A stretch of 64,000 nucleotides of DNA from Microbacterium rhizosphaerae (GCF_034120055.1 NZ_CP139368.1:682001-746000); one strand, 5' to 3'. Positions 6,401 through 15,690 are shown, counted from the first letter of the stretch. The notes: generated by a model from the sequence alone, not told the origin. A program made the numbers and translations.

Positions 6401-8787
6401 CGAGCGACCCACCGGTAGTCCGTCGTGCGCAGGCGGAACGGCCGGAACATCCGGGCGGCGAGCGCCGCCGCGTCCTTCACGGGCAGCTCGAGGCCGTGCT
6501 CGATGCCCGCCGCCGGCTTCACGCGGCCGTCGAGGAGCACTCCTCCGAGGTCGTCGCCGCCCGAGCGCAGCAGCACGCCGGATGCATCGAGCCCGAGGCG
6601 GGTCCACGGAATCTGGATGTGCGGGATCGACCCGCTGAGCATGAGCCGCGCGACGGCGACCATCGCGCGGTGCTCGTCGAGCGGACTGCGTCCCGGGACG
6701 AGCGGCACGCCGCCGTCCGGACGGGGCAGGGGGATCGGCACGAACTCCGCGAACCCGCGGGTGTCGGCCTGGATGCGCAGCAGCTCGCGCAGATGCGCGA
6801 TGCGCTCGGCCGCCGTCTCGACATGGCCGTAGAACAGGACGCTCGTGGAGCGGAAGCCCGCGCGGTGGGCGGCGGTGATGCCCTCGATCCAGCGGTCGAT
6901 CTCGAGGTCGCCGGGTGCGACGAGTCTGCGGACGCGCTCGCTGAGCACCTTGACGCCGGTGCCGGGGACGGTGTTGACGCCCGCGTCGCGCAAAGCGCCA
7001 AGCGCTGCGTCGAGGCCGAGTCCGCCGCGGTCGGCGAGGTCCCACACATCCTGCGGGCGGTAGGCGTGCAGGTGCAGTGCGGGGTCCGCGGCGCGGGCGG
7101 CCCGCACGATCTCGACATATGCGGACGGGTCTTCGGATGCCGGCAGCCTGCCCTGCACGCACAGCTCGGTGGCGCCCAGGGCCGCGGCATCCATCGCGAT
7201 CGCCGTGACGTCGTCGAGGGTGAAGGTCGCCGGATCGGGATCGGAGCCCAGCGCGGCGCGGAAGCCGGTCGACGTGAGGTTGCGGTTGACGACGAGCGTG
7301 ACCGCCTCGCCGACCGTATACCGCCGGACGTCGTCCGCCGTCGCCGCGAGTGCATCGAGGTCCTCGCCGGCAGCGAGGAGCAGACTGCCCCACTCGGCGT
7401 CGTCGAGAGAGGCGGGGGATGCGGCGGCCCGCTCGATGAGCGCCTTGGCCGCGAGCCCACGCTTCATTCCCGAGCCCACATCGATTGTGCGCGAATCGGA
7501 TGAGGGCTCGGGCATCGGATGTGGGTTCGCGGATGCGGCGGGGGATGCGGCGGCGGGGGTGACTGCCGCGAGGCCGTCAGGGGCGGCCAGGGACAGCACC
7601 TGCGGACGCAGTCCCTCATCGATCCACTCCTCAGCCGACACGACGTACGGCGGCTGGGCCGTCAGGCGCTCGCGCAGCTCGAACCCCAGCTCCGCCGTCC
7701 TCGCGGCGAGGTCGTCGAGGTGCGGCCACGGTCGTTCGGGGTTCACATGATCCGCGGTGAGGGGCGACACGCCGCCCCAGTCGTCGGCGCCGGCGCGGAC
7801 GAGGAGCTCCAGCTCGGTCGGATCCGAGAGGTTCGGCGGCACCTGGATGCGCATGTCCGGTCCCATGACGACCCGGGCGACCGCGACGGCGGCCACGTAC
7901 TCCAGGGTCTCGGCATCCGCCGCCGCGCGCATCGCCGTGTGGTCCTTGGCGCGGAAGTTCTGGACGATCACCTCCTGCACATGCCCGTGCCGTTGATGCG
8001 CGTCGCGGATCGCGACGAGCGACTCCGCGCGGTCGTGCGCGGTCTCGCCGATGCCGATGAGCACACCGGTCGTGAACGGGATGCGGGCGCGACCGGCATC
8101 CTCGATCACCGCGAGGCGGACCGCCGGATCCTTGTCGGGCGAGCCGTAGTGCACCTGACCGGGCTCCTCGAACAGGCGCCGGGACGTGGTCTCGAGCATC
8201 ATGCCCATCGACGGCGCCGTCGGACGGAGGGCGACGAGCTCATCGTGCGACATCACGCCGGGGTTGAGGTGCGCGAGCAGACCCGTCTCGGCCGTGATGA
8301 GGCGGGCCATCGCGCCGACGTAGTCGAGCGTCGAGGCGTAGCCGTGCTCATCGAGCCAGGCGCGCGCCTCGGGCCAGCGCTCCTCCGGGCGGTCGCCGAG
8401 GGTGAGCAGAGCCTCCTTGCAGCCGAGCGCGGCGCCCTGGCGTGCGACGGAGAGCACCTGCTCCGACGTCATGTAGACCGGCTTGTGGAGCGTGCGCAGC
8501 TGCCCGGGCGTGTCGACGAAGATGCAGTAGTGGCAGCGGTCGCGGCACAGGGTCGTCAGCGGGATGAACACCTTGCGCGAGTACGTGATGACGTCGGGGC
8601 GGCCGGATGCGGCGGCCCCCGCATCCCTCGTCTGCGACGCGATGACGAGCAGGCGCTCCAGCCGGTCGCCGCGTGCGTGGAGCAGGATCTCGGCCTCGTC
8701 GGCCTCGACCCGTTCGCCCCGCGCGGCGGCATCCAGAACCGTTTCGATGTCGCTGTCGATGCGGTCCATGTCGGCGAACAGGGTCAC
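6397..8787 (-). CDS. fbiC: FbiC-type CofGH fusion (FO synthase) with a cysteine-less CofH half
   Basis: Two-domain homolog of 7,8-didemethyl-8-hydroxy-5-deazariboflavin (FO) synthase, 796 residues from the second of two tandem GTGs. That start is chosen because AAGACT ends 6 nt before it, the pattern of leaderless genes here. The N-terminal CofG domain (about 60-390) keeps the radical-SAM motif C81RDRC85HYC88 and HLNPGVMS, PFTTGVLIGIGE. A linker at about 405-445 contains a translated dispersed repeat. The CofH domain (about 450-796) is recognisable by VVNRNLTSTGF, ELCVQGRLP, NTVPGTGVKVL, VLFYGHVETAAERI, GSIPHIQIPWTRLG and GGDDLGGVLL. However, where other CofH domains have the CxxxCxxC cluster this one reads NRNLTSTGFRAALGSDPDPA with no cysteine. 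It may need a separate CofH or be partly inactive. Confidence 0.88.
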   Translation of the reverse strand: MTLFADMDRIDSDIETVLDAAARGERVEADEAEILLHARGDRLERLLVIASQTRDAGAAASGRPDVITYSRKVFIPLTTLCRDRCHYCIFVDTPGQLRTLHKPVYMTSEQVLSVARQGAALGCKEALLTLGDRPEERWPEARAWLDEHGYASTLDYVGAMARLITAETGLLAHLNPGVMSHDELVALRPTAPSMGMMLETTSRRLFEEPGQVHYGSPDKDPAVRLAVIEDAGRARIPFTTGVLIGIGETAHDRAESLVAIRDAHQRHGHVQEVIVQNFRAKDHTAMRAAADAETLEYVAAVAVARVVMGPDMRIQVPPNLSDPTELELLVRAGADDWGGVSPLTADHVNPERPWPHLDDLAARTAELGFELRERLTAQPPYVVSAEEWIDEGLRPQVLSLAAPDGLAAVTPAAASPAASANPHPMPEPSSDSRTIDVGSGMKRGLAAKALIERAAASPASLDDAEWGSLLLAAGEDLDALAATADDVRRYTVGEAVTLVVNRNLTSTGFRAALGSDPDPATFTLDDVTAIAMDAAALGATELCVQGRLPASEDPSAYVEIVRAARAADPALHLHAYRPQDVWDLADRGGLGLDAALGALRDAGVNTVPGTGVKVLSERVRRLVAPGDLEIDRWIEGITAAHRAGFRSTSVLFYGHVETAAERIAHLRELLRIQADTRGFAEFVPIPLPRPDGGVPLVPGRSPLDEHRAMVAVARLMLSGSIPHIQIPWTRLGLDASGVLLRSGGDDLGGVLLDGRVKPAAGIEHGLELPVKDAAALAARMFRPFRLRTTDYRWVAR
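7452..7528. repeat. Dispersed palindromic repeat inside the fbiC linker
   Basis: GAGCCCACATC (7472-7482) faces GATGTGGGTTC (7518-7528), an inverted repeat with 10 of 11 bases matching. The same building blocks, ATTCCCGAGCCCA and ATGAGGGCTCG, recur between the lysE-like gene and rlmN at about 24620-24720. Here the element is read as codons of the CofG-CofH linker. Confidence 0.55.
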
Positions 8788-8902
8788 CACCCCAGTCTTG
8801 CACCGTGCAGAGTGCGCACGGGTCGGAGGCCGGTCCAGGATCGTTGCCGCTCCGTGAGGAAACCGGGGTCCCGCCCGGGAGGAGCGCTGGCAGACTAGGG
8901 GC

Positions 8903-9304
8903 ATGGTCACGCTGCTGCTCGATTCCGCGCAGCTGGAGGTCGTGCTCTCTCGCACTGAGCGGGCGGTCGCGTTCCGTCGCCGGAATATCACCATCGAACG
9001 GTCCACGATCGCGAAGGTGCAGCTGACGGACGATGCGTGGACGTGGCTGCGCGGCGTCCCCGACCCGGGCACCTACCTGCCCGTCGCCCTGGCCGCGGGC
9101 TCGTGGAAGTCCGCGGGCGGCCGCGATTTCGTGCTGCTGCGCGGACGCAAGCCGAGTGTCGTCATCGACCTCGAGGGCCACCCGGAATTCCAGCGGATCA
9201 TGCTGACGACGCGCCACGGCATCTCGCTCGTGCAGGCACTGCGGCTCGCCACCGGCGACCTCGGCGACGAGCCGGCCGACGTCGCCGAACTCGTCGCGGA
9301 GTAA
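8903..9304 (+). CDS. Small PH-domain-like hypothetical protein
   Basis: Protein of 133 residues, cytoplasmic, with no signal peptide or membrane helix. The alternating beta pattern (VTLLLDSAQLEVVLS, AVAFRRRNITIERSTIAKVQLT, DFVLLRGRKPSVVIDL) ending in a helix (FQRIMLTTRHGISLVQALRLA) resembles bacterial pleckstrin-homology-like proteins common in actinobacteria; no biochemical role is known. CAGACT ends 6 nt before the ATG, which fits a weak leaderless promoter. It is divergent from fbiC with 115 bp between them and ends 6 bp from the convergent ABC permease. Confidence 0.75.
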   Translation: MVTLLLDSAQLEVVLSRTERAVAFRRRNITIERSTIAKVQLTDDAWTWLRGVPDPGTYLPVALAAGSWKSAGGRDFVLLRGRKPSVVIDLEGHPEFQRIMLTTRHGISLVQALRLATGDLGDEPADVAELVAE

Positions 9305-9310
9305 GCGCGC

Positions 9311-10150
9311 TCAGCTGACGTCGCGGCGCCAGCTCGCCAGGTAGCCGAGGATGAGGAAGAAGACGGCGTAGCCGAGCAGGACCAGTCCGCCGACCCACCA
9401 CTCGAGCGGGTGGCTCGCCGCGGCCTGCGTGCCGCCCGGGCTCGCGAGGGCCGAGTTGTAGATGCTCTGCCCGACGAGGGTGTCGCTCGCCGCCCCGGGA
9501 AGGAAGCGGGTGACGTCCGACAGGCCCGTGACGAAGGATGCCGCGACCCGTGCGATCGGCTCGAAGAACTGCGTGAACGCGAGCACGATGACGATCGCGG
9601 CGACCTGGTTGCGAACCAGCGTGCCGACGCCGATGCCCACGAGGGCCCACACGATGAAGGCCAGGACGATCCGGCCGAGCAGGGCCCACGTGTCCGTCTC
9701 GCCCAGCTTCGCGTCGATGCCGAAGCCCGTGAGCACGCCGGCGGCGGGACCGACGGTGGAGATCACCGCGAACACCGCGTAGAGCGCGCCGAGCAGGATG
9801 CCGACGAGGACCTTCGCGAAGAGCACGAGGCCGCGCCGAGGCGTCGCGAGGAACGTGGGGGTCAGCGTCTTGTGGCGGAACTCCGCCGTCACCATGAGGG
9901 TGCCGATCAGCAGCGGGAAGACGTATCCGACCGACGCGGCGAGGCTGTACAGCACGGGGACGATGGTGTCGGCAGGCAGCCGCGGCGCGTTCGCACCCGA
10001 GAGCTTGCCCGCGGCGGATGCGCCGAGCACGGCGCCGAGCCCCGCGGCGGTGCTGCCCACGTAGATGACGAGCACGAGTGCGAGCACCCACCACGCGGCT
10101 GTGGAGAACTGCTTCGTGATCTCGGACCGGCTGGCTGTACTCAGGCTCAT
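9311..10150 (-). CDS. ABC-2 type exporter permease
   Basis: Membrane subunit of an ABC exporter, 279 residues with about six transmembrane segments: [95 protein letters not shown] and [20 protein letters not shown]. The cytoplasmic stretch [20 protein letters not shown] is the ABC-2 family signature for coupling to the ATPase. The start overlaps the stop of the ATPase gene (ATGA). The exported substrate is not evident. Confidence 0.88.
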   Translation of the reverse strand: MSLSTASRSEITKQFSTAAWWVLALVLVIYVGSTAAGLGAVLGASAAGKLSGANAPRLPADTIVPVLYSLAASVGYVFPLLIGTLMVTAEFRHKTLTPTFLATPRRGLVLFAKVLVGILLGALYAVFAVISTVGPAAGVLTGFGIDAKLGETDTWALLGRIVLAFIVWALVGIGVGTLVRNQVAAIVIVLAFTQFFEPIARVAASFVTGLSDVTRFLPGAASDTLVGQSIYNSALASPGGTQAAASHPLEWWVGGLVLLGYAVFFLILGYLASWRRDVS

Positions 10151-11964
10151 CGCTCGGCCCCTTCCTCGTCGTGGCGAACTTCGGCGGAGTGCTCGTCTGG
10201 GCTCTCGGAGTGTTCGTCTGGGCCGTCTGCCTGGGCGTCGGTGCTCTCGGAGTCTTCGTCCGGGCGCTCGGCGTGCTCGGGGGAATCGTCGCTCGGCGCG
10301 GAATCGTCGCCTGCGTCCGCCGGATCCGAGGGCATCTCACCGCGGTCGAAAGCGGCGAAGAACGCATCGGCCGCGAGATCGGATTCGGTCCGTTCGTCCT
10401 CGCCGGCGTGTGCGGAGTTCGTCACGTACGCGGACTCGACGTCGTCCGATTCCTCGTCGTCATCCTCGGGCTCGTCGCCCTCGGGCTCCTCCTCCACGGG
10501 CTCGTCGCCCTCGGAGTCCTCCTCCTCGGGCTCCTCCTCGGGCTCCTCCTCCTCGGGCTGCTCGTGGACGGGCGGCAGGGGCGTCGCGACGATGTCGATC
10601 ACGCCCGTGCCGGCCACGGCGAAGGCGGGCCGCGGTGCCGGTGCGGGTTCGGGCTCCGGCTCGGGTTCCGGCTCGGGTTCCGGCTCGGGCTCCGGCTCGG
10701 GTTCCGGCTCGGGTTCCGGCTGCGGCTCGGGTTCCGGCTCCGGCTGCGACTCGGGTTCCGGCTCGGGTTCCGGCTGCGGCTCGGGTTCCGGCTCCGTCAG
10801 CGCCGTCGGCACGTCGGCATCCTGATCCGGCGCCGGCGCATCGAATTCGGTCTGTTCGTCCGGGGTCTCGGCGGCTGCCGCGATCGTGGGGGCGACGACG
10901 ACTCCGCCGGTGATCACGGCATCGTCGGCTGCGGCGTCAGCCTCGGGGGTTTCAGCGGCTGCAGGCTCCGCGGCCGCCGGTTCGGAGGACGCGGAGGCCC
11001 GGGACACCGCCGCGGCAGCGTCCACCGACGTCGTGCGATCGTCGTGACCCGCATCGGCGCTCGGGTGCACCCGGACACCGCTCACGAGATCGAGGAAGAC
11101 CTCCTCGAGGGCCGGTCCGCGACGCTGCAGCGCGGTGAGCGGGATGCCGGCGGCAGCCGCGGCACGGCCCACCTCGGCGGGGTCGGCGGTGCGAACCGTC
11201 ACGCCCGAGCGGAGCACCTCCGATGCGATCCCGGCGTCCCGGAGGGCCGCGACGAGCCCCGCGCGGTCGCCCGAGTCGACGACCGTGACCTGCTCTTCGG
11301 GATCGACGAGGTCCGAGATCGAGCCGTTGAACACGCGCCGCCCGTCGGCGAGGATCAGCACGGCGTCCGCCGTCTGCTGCACCTCCGTGAGCAGGTGCGA
11401 GGAGACCAGAACCGTGCGGCCCTCGCGGGCGAGCTGCTGCAGGAAGCCGCGCAGCCACTTGATGCCCTCGGGGTCGAGCCCGTTCGCGGGCTCGTCGAGC
11501 ACGAGGACGCCCGGGTCGCCCAGCAGGGCGTACGCGAGTCCGAGGCGCTGGCGCATCCCGAGCGAATAGCCGCCGACTTTGCGCCCCGCCGCATCCGCGA
11601 GACCGACGAGCCCGAGTGTCTCGTCGATGCGCGAGCGCGAGAGGCCCGCCGCCTGCGCGTAGATCTTCAGGTGGTTCGCTCCGGTGCGACCGGGATGGAA
11701 GCTGGATGCTTCGAGCACCGCCCCGACCGTCTGCAGGGGCTTCTTCAGCGTCGCGTAGGGGGCGCCCCCGATGGTGGCCGTGCCGGAGGAGGGCCGGACG
11801 AGTCCGAGGAGCATGCGGAGGGTCGTCGTCTTGCCCGCGCCGTTCGGGCCGAGGAAGCCGGTGACCGCACCCGGCTCGACTCTCGCCGTCAAGTCGGAGA
11901 CCGCATGCACGGAGCCGAACCGTTTGCTGAGACGCGCGAACTCCAGCACCAGTCCTTCGGGCAT
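10147..11964 (-). CDS. ABC exporter ATPase with long acidic Glu-Pro C-terminal tail
   Basis: ATP-binding subunit partnering the downstream permease. Residues 1-235 are a normal ABC domain: Walker [10 protein letters not shown], signature [16 protein letters not shown], Walker [15 protein letters not shown]-loop SSHLL. A DUF4162-like segment follows to about 300. The remaining 300 residues are disordered and unusual: Ala-rich, then repeating Glu-Pro (about 389-441), then a Glu/Asp-rich end. Total length is 605 where about 300 is usual. The ATG is preceded by GGAGAGG. The tail might tether the complex, buffer charge or bind envelope proteins; nothing in the sequence decides this. Confidence 0.9.
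   Translation of the reverse strand: MPEGLVLEFARLSKRFGSVHAVSDLTARVEPGAVTGFLGPNGAGKTTTLRMLLGLVRPSSGTATIGGAPYATLKKPLQTVGAVLEASSFHPGRTGANHLKIYAQAAGLSRSRIDETLGLVGLADAAGRKVGGYSLGMRQRLGLAYALLGDPGVLVLDEPANGLDPEGIKWLRGFLQQLAREGRTVLVSSHLLTEVQQTADAVLILADGRRVFNGSISDLVDPEEQVTVVDSGDRAGLVAALRDAGIASEVLRSGVTVRTADPAEVGRAAAAAGIPLTALQRRGPALEEVFLDLVSGVRVHPSADAGHDDRTTSVDAAAAVSRASASSEPAAAEPAAAETPEADAAADDAVITGGVVVAPTIAAAAETPDEQTEFDAPAPDQDADVPTALTEPEPEPQPEPEPEPESQPEPEPEPQPEPEPEPEPEPEPEPEPEPEPEPEPAPAPRPAFAVAGTGVIDIVATPLPPVHEQPEEEEPEEEPEEEDSEGDEPVEEEPEGDEPEDDDEESDDVESAYVTNSAHAGEDERTESDLAADAFFAAFDRGEMPSDPADAGDDSAPSDDSPEHAERPDEDSESTDAQADGPDEHSESPDEHSAEVRHDEEGAER
10641..10798. repeat. Degenerate hexanucleotide tandem repeat encoding (Glu-Pro)n
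   Basis: About 158 bp of GGTTCC/GGCTCG-type hexamers on the plus strand, read on the minus strand as Glu-Pro with a few Gln or Ser replacements. Likely slippage-prone. Confidence 0.85.
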
Positions 11965-12137
11965 GCGGCACCTCTCCGTCGTCGCGGGCGTTCCCCCTAT
12001 CCTGCCGGAAAAGCCCCGCCCGGACAGGGTGATTCGCGCGTGACGACACGCCCCCTCCGGCGCGCCTCTCGTCGGCTTCGCGCTCGCGCTCCGAGCGGGC
12101 GAGGCAGCGCAACACGCTCGCACACAGCACCCGGCGG

Positions 12138-12143
12138 TAGCGT
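12138..12143 (+). promoter_or_regulatory. -10 hexamer TAGCGT, leaderless-type
   Basis: TAGCGT ends 6 nt before the GTG at 12150. No ribosome binding site precedes the gene. Confidence 0.5.
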
Positions 12144-12149
12144 TGCGTC

Positions 12150-13274
12150 GTGACCGACGACGAACCGACGGTCCTCGTCCGCGCCCGCGCGGGACTTGGC
12201 CGCATCACCCTGAACCGCCCGCGCGCGATCAACGCGCTGGACGTCGACATGCTCCGGACGATCGGAACCGCGCTCGAGGAGTGGCGGAACGACCCGTCGG
12301 TGGATGTCGTCCTCCTCGACGGCGCCGGCGACCGCGGCTTCTGCGCGGGCGGCGACGTCCGCAGCTTGCGCGAGATGGTCCTCGGCGGGCACGCGGATGC
12401 GACGGGCGAGTTCTTCCGCGTCGAGTACGCCGTGAACGACCTCATCGCCGAATATCCGAAGCCGGTCGTCGCCTTCGCCGACGGTGTCACGATGGGCGGC
12501 GGCATCGGCCTGGCGGGCCACGCATCCATCCGCGTCGTGACGGAACGCTCGCGCCTCGCGATGCCCGAGACCCGCATCGGCCTCACCCCCGATGTCGGCG
12601 GCAGCTGGCTGCTCGCCCACGCTCCCGGCCGCCTCGGCGAGTACCTCGCCCTGACCGGAGCGGTGATGGATGCCGCGGACGCGATCTACGCGGGACTCGC
12701 CGACACCCTCGTCCCGTCGGAGAGCCTGCCGGCCTTCCTCGACGCGCTCGAGACGCGCGCCGACCCGGGCACGTCCGAGCTCGTGCTGCTCTTCGACGAG
12801 ACGCCCGAGCCCTCGAAGCTCGAGGCGGCCCGCGCCTGGATCGACGACGCCTTCTCGGCCGACACGGTCGCCGAGATCGTCGAGCGGCTGCGTGCGCGAC
12901 CCGAGGCCGATGCATCCGCGGCCGCCGACACCCTCGCCGAGCTGTCGCCCACCTCTCTGGCCGTCACGCTCGGCGCCATCAGGAGCGCACGCGAGTTGCC
13001 GGACGTGCGTGCGGCCCTCGCCCAGGAGTACGGCCTCGTGCTGTGGTTCGCCCACACGCAGCCCGACCTGCCGGAGGGCATCCGCGCGCAGCTCGTCGAC
13101 AAGGACCGCTCGCCGCGCTGGCAGCCGGCCACGATCGAGGAGGTCGCGCCGGATATCGCCGCATCCGCCCTCGCGTACGTGCCGCACGTGCCGCTCTGGG
13201 GCCACGGGGCGACGGGCCCGGGCGGCTCCGCCCTGCGCGGCGGCGACGGGTCGAGGGGGCGCGGGGAGGGCTAG
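12150..13274 (+). CDS. 3-hydroxyisobutyryl-CoA hydrolase (crotonase family)
   Basis: 374-residue crotonase-fold enzyme of the HIBYL-CoA hydrolase branch of valine degradation. Crotonase marks are [13 protein letters not shown], the oxyanion hole [13 protein letters not shown] and [13 protein letters not shown], and [15 protein letters not shown]. The branch is decided by the long C-terminal region typical of ECH_2 proteins, ending in [18 protein letters not shown], instead of the short tail of enoyl-CoA hydratases. The last 35 residues are Gly-rich and probably disordered. The start is GTG with a leaderless-type promoter. The J-domain gene begins at the base after its stop, so the two are probably co-transcribed without an obvious functional link. 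Confidence 0.9.
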   Translation: MTDDEPTVLVRARAGLGRITLNRPRAINALDVDMLRTIGTALEEWRNDPSVDVVLLDGAGDRGFCAGGDVRSLREMVLGGHADATGEFFRVEYAVNDLIAEYPKPVVAFADGVTMGGGIGLAGHASIRVVTERSRLAMPETRIGLTPDVGGSWLLAHAPGRLGEYLALTGAVMDAADAIYAGLADTLVPSESLPAFLDALETRADPGTSELVLLFDETPEPSKLEAARAWIDDAFSADTVAEIVERLRARPEADASAAADTLAELSPTSLAVTLGAIRSARELPDVRAALAQEYGLVLWFAHTQPDLPEGIRAQLVDKDRSPRWQPATIEEVAPDIAASALAYVPHVPLWGHGATGPGGSALRGGDGSRGRGEG

Positions 13275-14192
13275 ATGTTCGACAGTCCGCTCTCCGCATC
13301 CGCCTACGAGATCCTCGGCGTCACGCCCGACGTCGACGACGAGGCGCTCCGGAAGGCGTATCGCCTGCGCTTGCGCGTGACGCATCCGGACACCGGGGGA
13401 GACGCCGCGCTCTTCGTGCAGGTCCAGCTCGCGTGGCAGCTGCTCGGCACGACGGATGCGCGTGCCGCCTACGATCGCGGGCACGGTTTCGCAGCGGCCG
13501 CCGCCCCGGAGTGGGGTGGATGGCGTGCGCCCGCAGCCCGCCCCGACACCCGCCCCCGTGCGCGCTCGTTCGGGCAGCCCGGCGGGTGGCGCCGCGAGCG
13601 GTACCTGACCCTCATCCGGGAGTGGGCCGGGCGCGGCGTCGAGCTCCCCGACCCGTACGATCCTGCCCTCGTCCGCACTGCTCCGTTCGAGGTGCGGCGC
13701 CTCCTCGCCGACGCGCTCGCCGAGGAGGCGACCGCTCGGACCGTGGGCGACCTCGGCATGGGCTACACCGTGTGGCACGACGTCGCGACCGACGGCGACC
13801 CCGAGGAGAAGCTCGACCACGTCGTTCTCGGGCCGAGCGGACTCTACGCCGTGATGTCGGAGGACTTCGGCGGTCCGGTCGGATTCCGCCGCGGCGAGAT
13901 CGTCGGACCGGCGGTCGTCGGTGCGCCGGTGACGCGCCTGCTCGCGCGTGCGCGGTTCATCGCCCGTGCGGGCCGCGTGAAGTTCGGTGCGGCGCTCGTC
14001 GTGCTGCCCGACGAGGATCTGCCCCAGGCCATCACGGAGCTCGGACGCATCCGTGGGGTGCCGGTCGCCGTCGTCAGCCGATCCGGCCTGTCGACGGCAC
14101 TGCGCCGGGGCATCAGCGGAGGGCGCGACATCGGCGGCAACGAGCTGTTCGACGTGCGCACGCGCCTGCAGGCCACCGTTCGCTTCGTCTGA
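13275..14192 (+). CDS. J-domain protein with NERD-like C-terminal domain
   Basis: 305-residue cytoplasmic protein. Residues 5-65 form a J domain (SAYEILGVTPDVDDEALRKAYRLR) with the HPD tripeptide in THPDTGG, so it can stimulate a DnaK ATPase. There is no Gly/Phe region or zinc finger, so it is not DnaJ itself. The C-terminal half has DHVVLGPSGLYAVMSEDFGG, which resembles the start of nuclease-related (NERD) domains, and then FGAALVVLPDEDLP; the metal-binding Asp/Glu-x-Lys nuclease triad is not obvious. The pairing may direct DnaK to particular nucleic-acid or protein clients; this is inference. It abuts the preceding hydrolase gene with no gap. Confidence 0.8.
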   Translation: MFDSPLSASAYEILGVTPDVDDEALRKAYRLRLRVTHPDTGGDAALFVQVQLAWQLLGTTDARAAYDRGHGFAAAAAPEWGGWRAPAARPDTRPRARSFGQPGGWRRERYLTLIREWAGRGVELPDPYDPALVRTAPFEVRRLLADALAEEATARTVGDLGMGYTVWHDVATDGDPEEKLDHVVLGPSGLYAVMSEDFGGPVGFRRGEIVGPAVVGAPVTRLLARARFIARAGRVKFGAALVVLPDEDLPQAITELGRIRGVPVAVVSRSGLSTALRRGISGGRDIGGNELFDVRTRLQATVRFV

Positions 14193-14205
14193 GGCAGCGT
14201 GAGGG

Positions 14206-15684
14206 TCAGCTCGCGCCGAGCAGCGCGAGCGGGTGCGTGAGCCGCCACCACAGGCTCGGGCCGTCGAGGTCCGCCGCGAGCGCCACATCCGACGACGCCT
14301 TGTCGACGGGTCCGGCGACGCTCAGCGTCCCGACCTTGTCGCCCTTGGTCGCGGCATCCTTCAGGGCGAAGTCGGTGGCGACCGTCCCCTTGGCTCCGTT
14401 CCAGAGCACGACATCCGCGTCGGACGTCGTCACGATCGGGACCGTCTCGCCCCACTTCGTCGTGACCGTTCCGACCTTCGTGCCCTTCGGCACCGACGTG
14501 AAGGGCGTCAGCTCCTTCTGCAGCTCGGCGAAGAGGGCGTTCGCCGCGGCGACGCGTGCCTTGTCGTCGGCCTGCCCCAGCGTCGTGGCGTAGAGGCGGA
14601 CCTTCGTGTCGCCGACGGTCACATCCTTCGCGGCGAGGAGGTCGTAGGTGTCCAGGGTGCCGGTCTTGATGCCGACGACTCCCGGCTCCGCCAGGAGTTC
14701 GTTCGTGTTCTGCACGAGACCCGCGCCGGGGAGGGTGACCGATCTCGTGCCGACGATCTCGGCGATCACGGGATTGGCCATCGCGAGCTTGCCGAGGGGG
14801 ATGAGGGATGCCGGGTCCGCCTTGTTGAGCTTGCTGATGCCCGTCGGCCCGACCAGGCTGATGCCGCTCAGGCCGTGCTGGCCGAGCCACACGCCGGCCG
14901 CGCCGGCGAAGTCGGAGTCGTTCGCCCAGATCGATCCGGCGAGCTTGGCCGCATAGTTCCCCGCGGAGCCGATGAGCATCCCCTGCAGCAGCTGGTACTC
15001 GCTCAGCGAGCTGCCCACGGGGACCTTGAGGACCGACTCGCCGGCGTTCAGCATGCGGCGGTAGGTGGCGGCATCCGCCGACGTCATCCGATAGGACGGA
15101 CCCTGCTCACCGACCTTGAGCGGCTTCTGGTCGAGCACCATGAGGGCCGTGACGACCTTGGTGATGCTCGCGATGGTGGTCGCATTCTGCGTCGAGGCGA
15201 GGGGTGCGCCGAATCCGTCCACCGCGACGGCGGCGCTGCCCTGCGTCGGCCATGCCGGGGCGGCGGCCGCGGCAGCGACGCCGTCGACGGCCGCGGGCGA
15301 GACCTGCGGGCGGAGGGCGTCCAGCGGCCACGCGGCCGCGGCGCCGACGTAGGCGAGCACGAGGAGCAGCACGACCACGATCGGCAGCACCGTGACGGGA
15401 CGCAGCGCGGAGCGTCGCGGACGCTCGGCCAGGAGGTCGCCGTCGGATTCGGCCAGCCAGCTGGTCGAGCTCGAGCGGCCTGCGGCGAAGACGCGCTCAT
15501 CCACCCACGCGAGCGCCGTCGGCGAGGGCGCCGGCACCGTCGTCGACGTCGTGGACACGGGCGAGGGCGCGAGCAGCGGCATCGTCGACGCCGTGACGTC
15601 CCCGTCCCCCCCGGCGGAGGAAGCCGCACGCCCGGAGGCGCCGGGCACTGCACCGGCGGCGTCGGGAGAGGGCGTGGGAAGCAC
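14206..15684 (-). CDS. D-alanyl-D-alanine carboxypeptidase (low-mass PBP)
   Basis: Membrane-anchored serine peptidase that trims peptidoglycan stem peptides, 492 residues. A long, Ser/Pro-rich cytoplasmic N-terminus (about 1-95) precedes one transmembrane helix VLPIVVVLLLVLAYVGAAAA, leaving the catalytic domain outside. All three penicillin-binding motifs are present: SITK (nucleophile Ser), SAGN and KTGT. The N-terminal helper start is a GTG with TAGGTT ending 6 nt upstream and no ribosome binding site. Residues 3-19 are a copy of the start-linked dispersed repeat. It is divergent from the thiamine-transport riboswitch operon. Confidence 0.92.
   Translation of the reverse strand: MLPTPSPDAAGAVPGASGRAASSAGGDGDVTASTMPLLAPSPVSTTSTTVPAPSPTALAWVDERVFAAGRSSSTSWLAESDGDLLAERPRRSALRPVTVLPIVVVLLLVLAYVGAAAAWPLDALRPQVSPAAVDGVAAAAAAPAWPTQGSAAVAVDGFGAPLASTQNATTIASITKVVTALMVLDQKPLKVGEQGPSYRMTSADAATYRRMLNAGESVLKVPVGSSLSEYQLLQGMLIGSAGNYAAKLAGSIWANDSDFAGAAGVWLGQHGLSGISLVGPTGISKLNKADPASLIPLGKLAMANPVIAEIVGTRSVTLPGAGLVQNTNELLAEPGVVGIKTGTLDTYDLLAAKDVTVGDTKVRLYATTLGQADDKARVAAANALFAELQKELTPFTSVPKGTKVGTVTTKWGETVPIVTTSDADVVLWNGAKGTVATDFALKDAATKGDKVGTLSVAGPVDKASSDVALAADLDGPSLWWRLTHPLALLGAS
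15628..15678 (-). repeat. Start-codon-linked dispersed repeat, copy 2
   Basis: Encodes PTPSPDAAGAVPGASGR immediately after the GTG at 15684. It aligns with the copies at 6326-6385(-) and 23058-23117(+) in the same reading frame and the same position relative to the start. Confidence 0.7.
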
Positions 15685-15690
15685 GACCCA

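Noticed and set aside
8791..9072. Longer fbiC start
   Set aside because: The added residues overlap the divergent small gene and are Ser/Arg-rich with no homology; CofG starts soon after 8787.
10171..12153. Plus-strand open frame with Gly/Leu/Arg repeats opposite the exporter ATPase
   Set aside because: The repeats mirror the Glu-Pro coding repeats; the minus strand has all ABC motifs.
12143..14593. 816-residue plus-strand open frame
   Set aside because: Arg/Pro-rich shadow of the hydrolase and J-domain genes in another frame.
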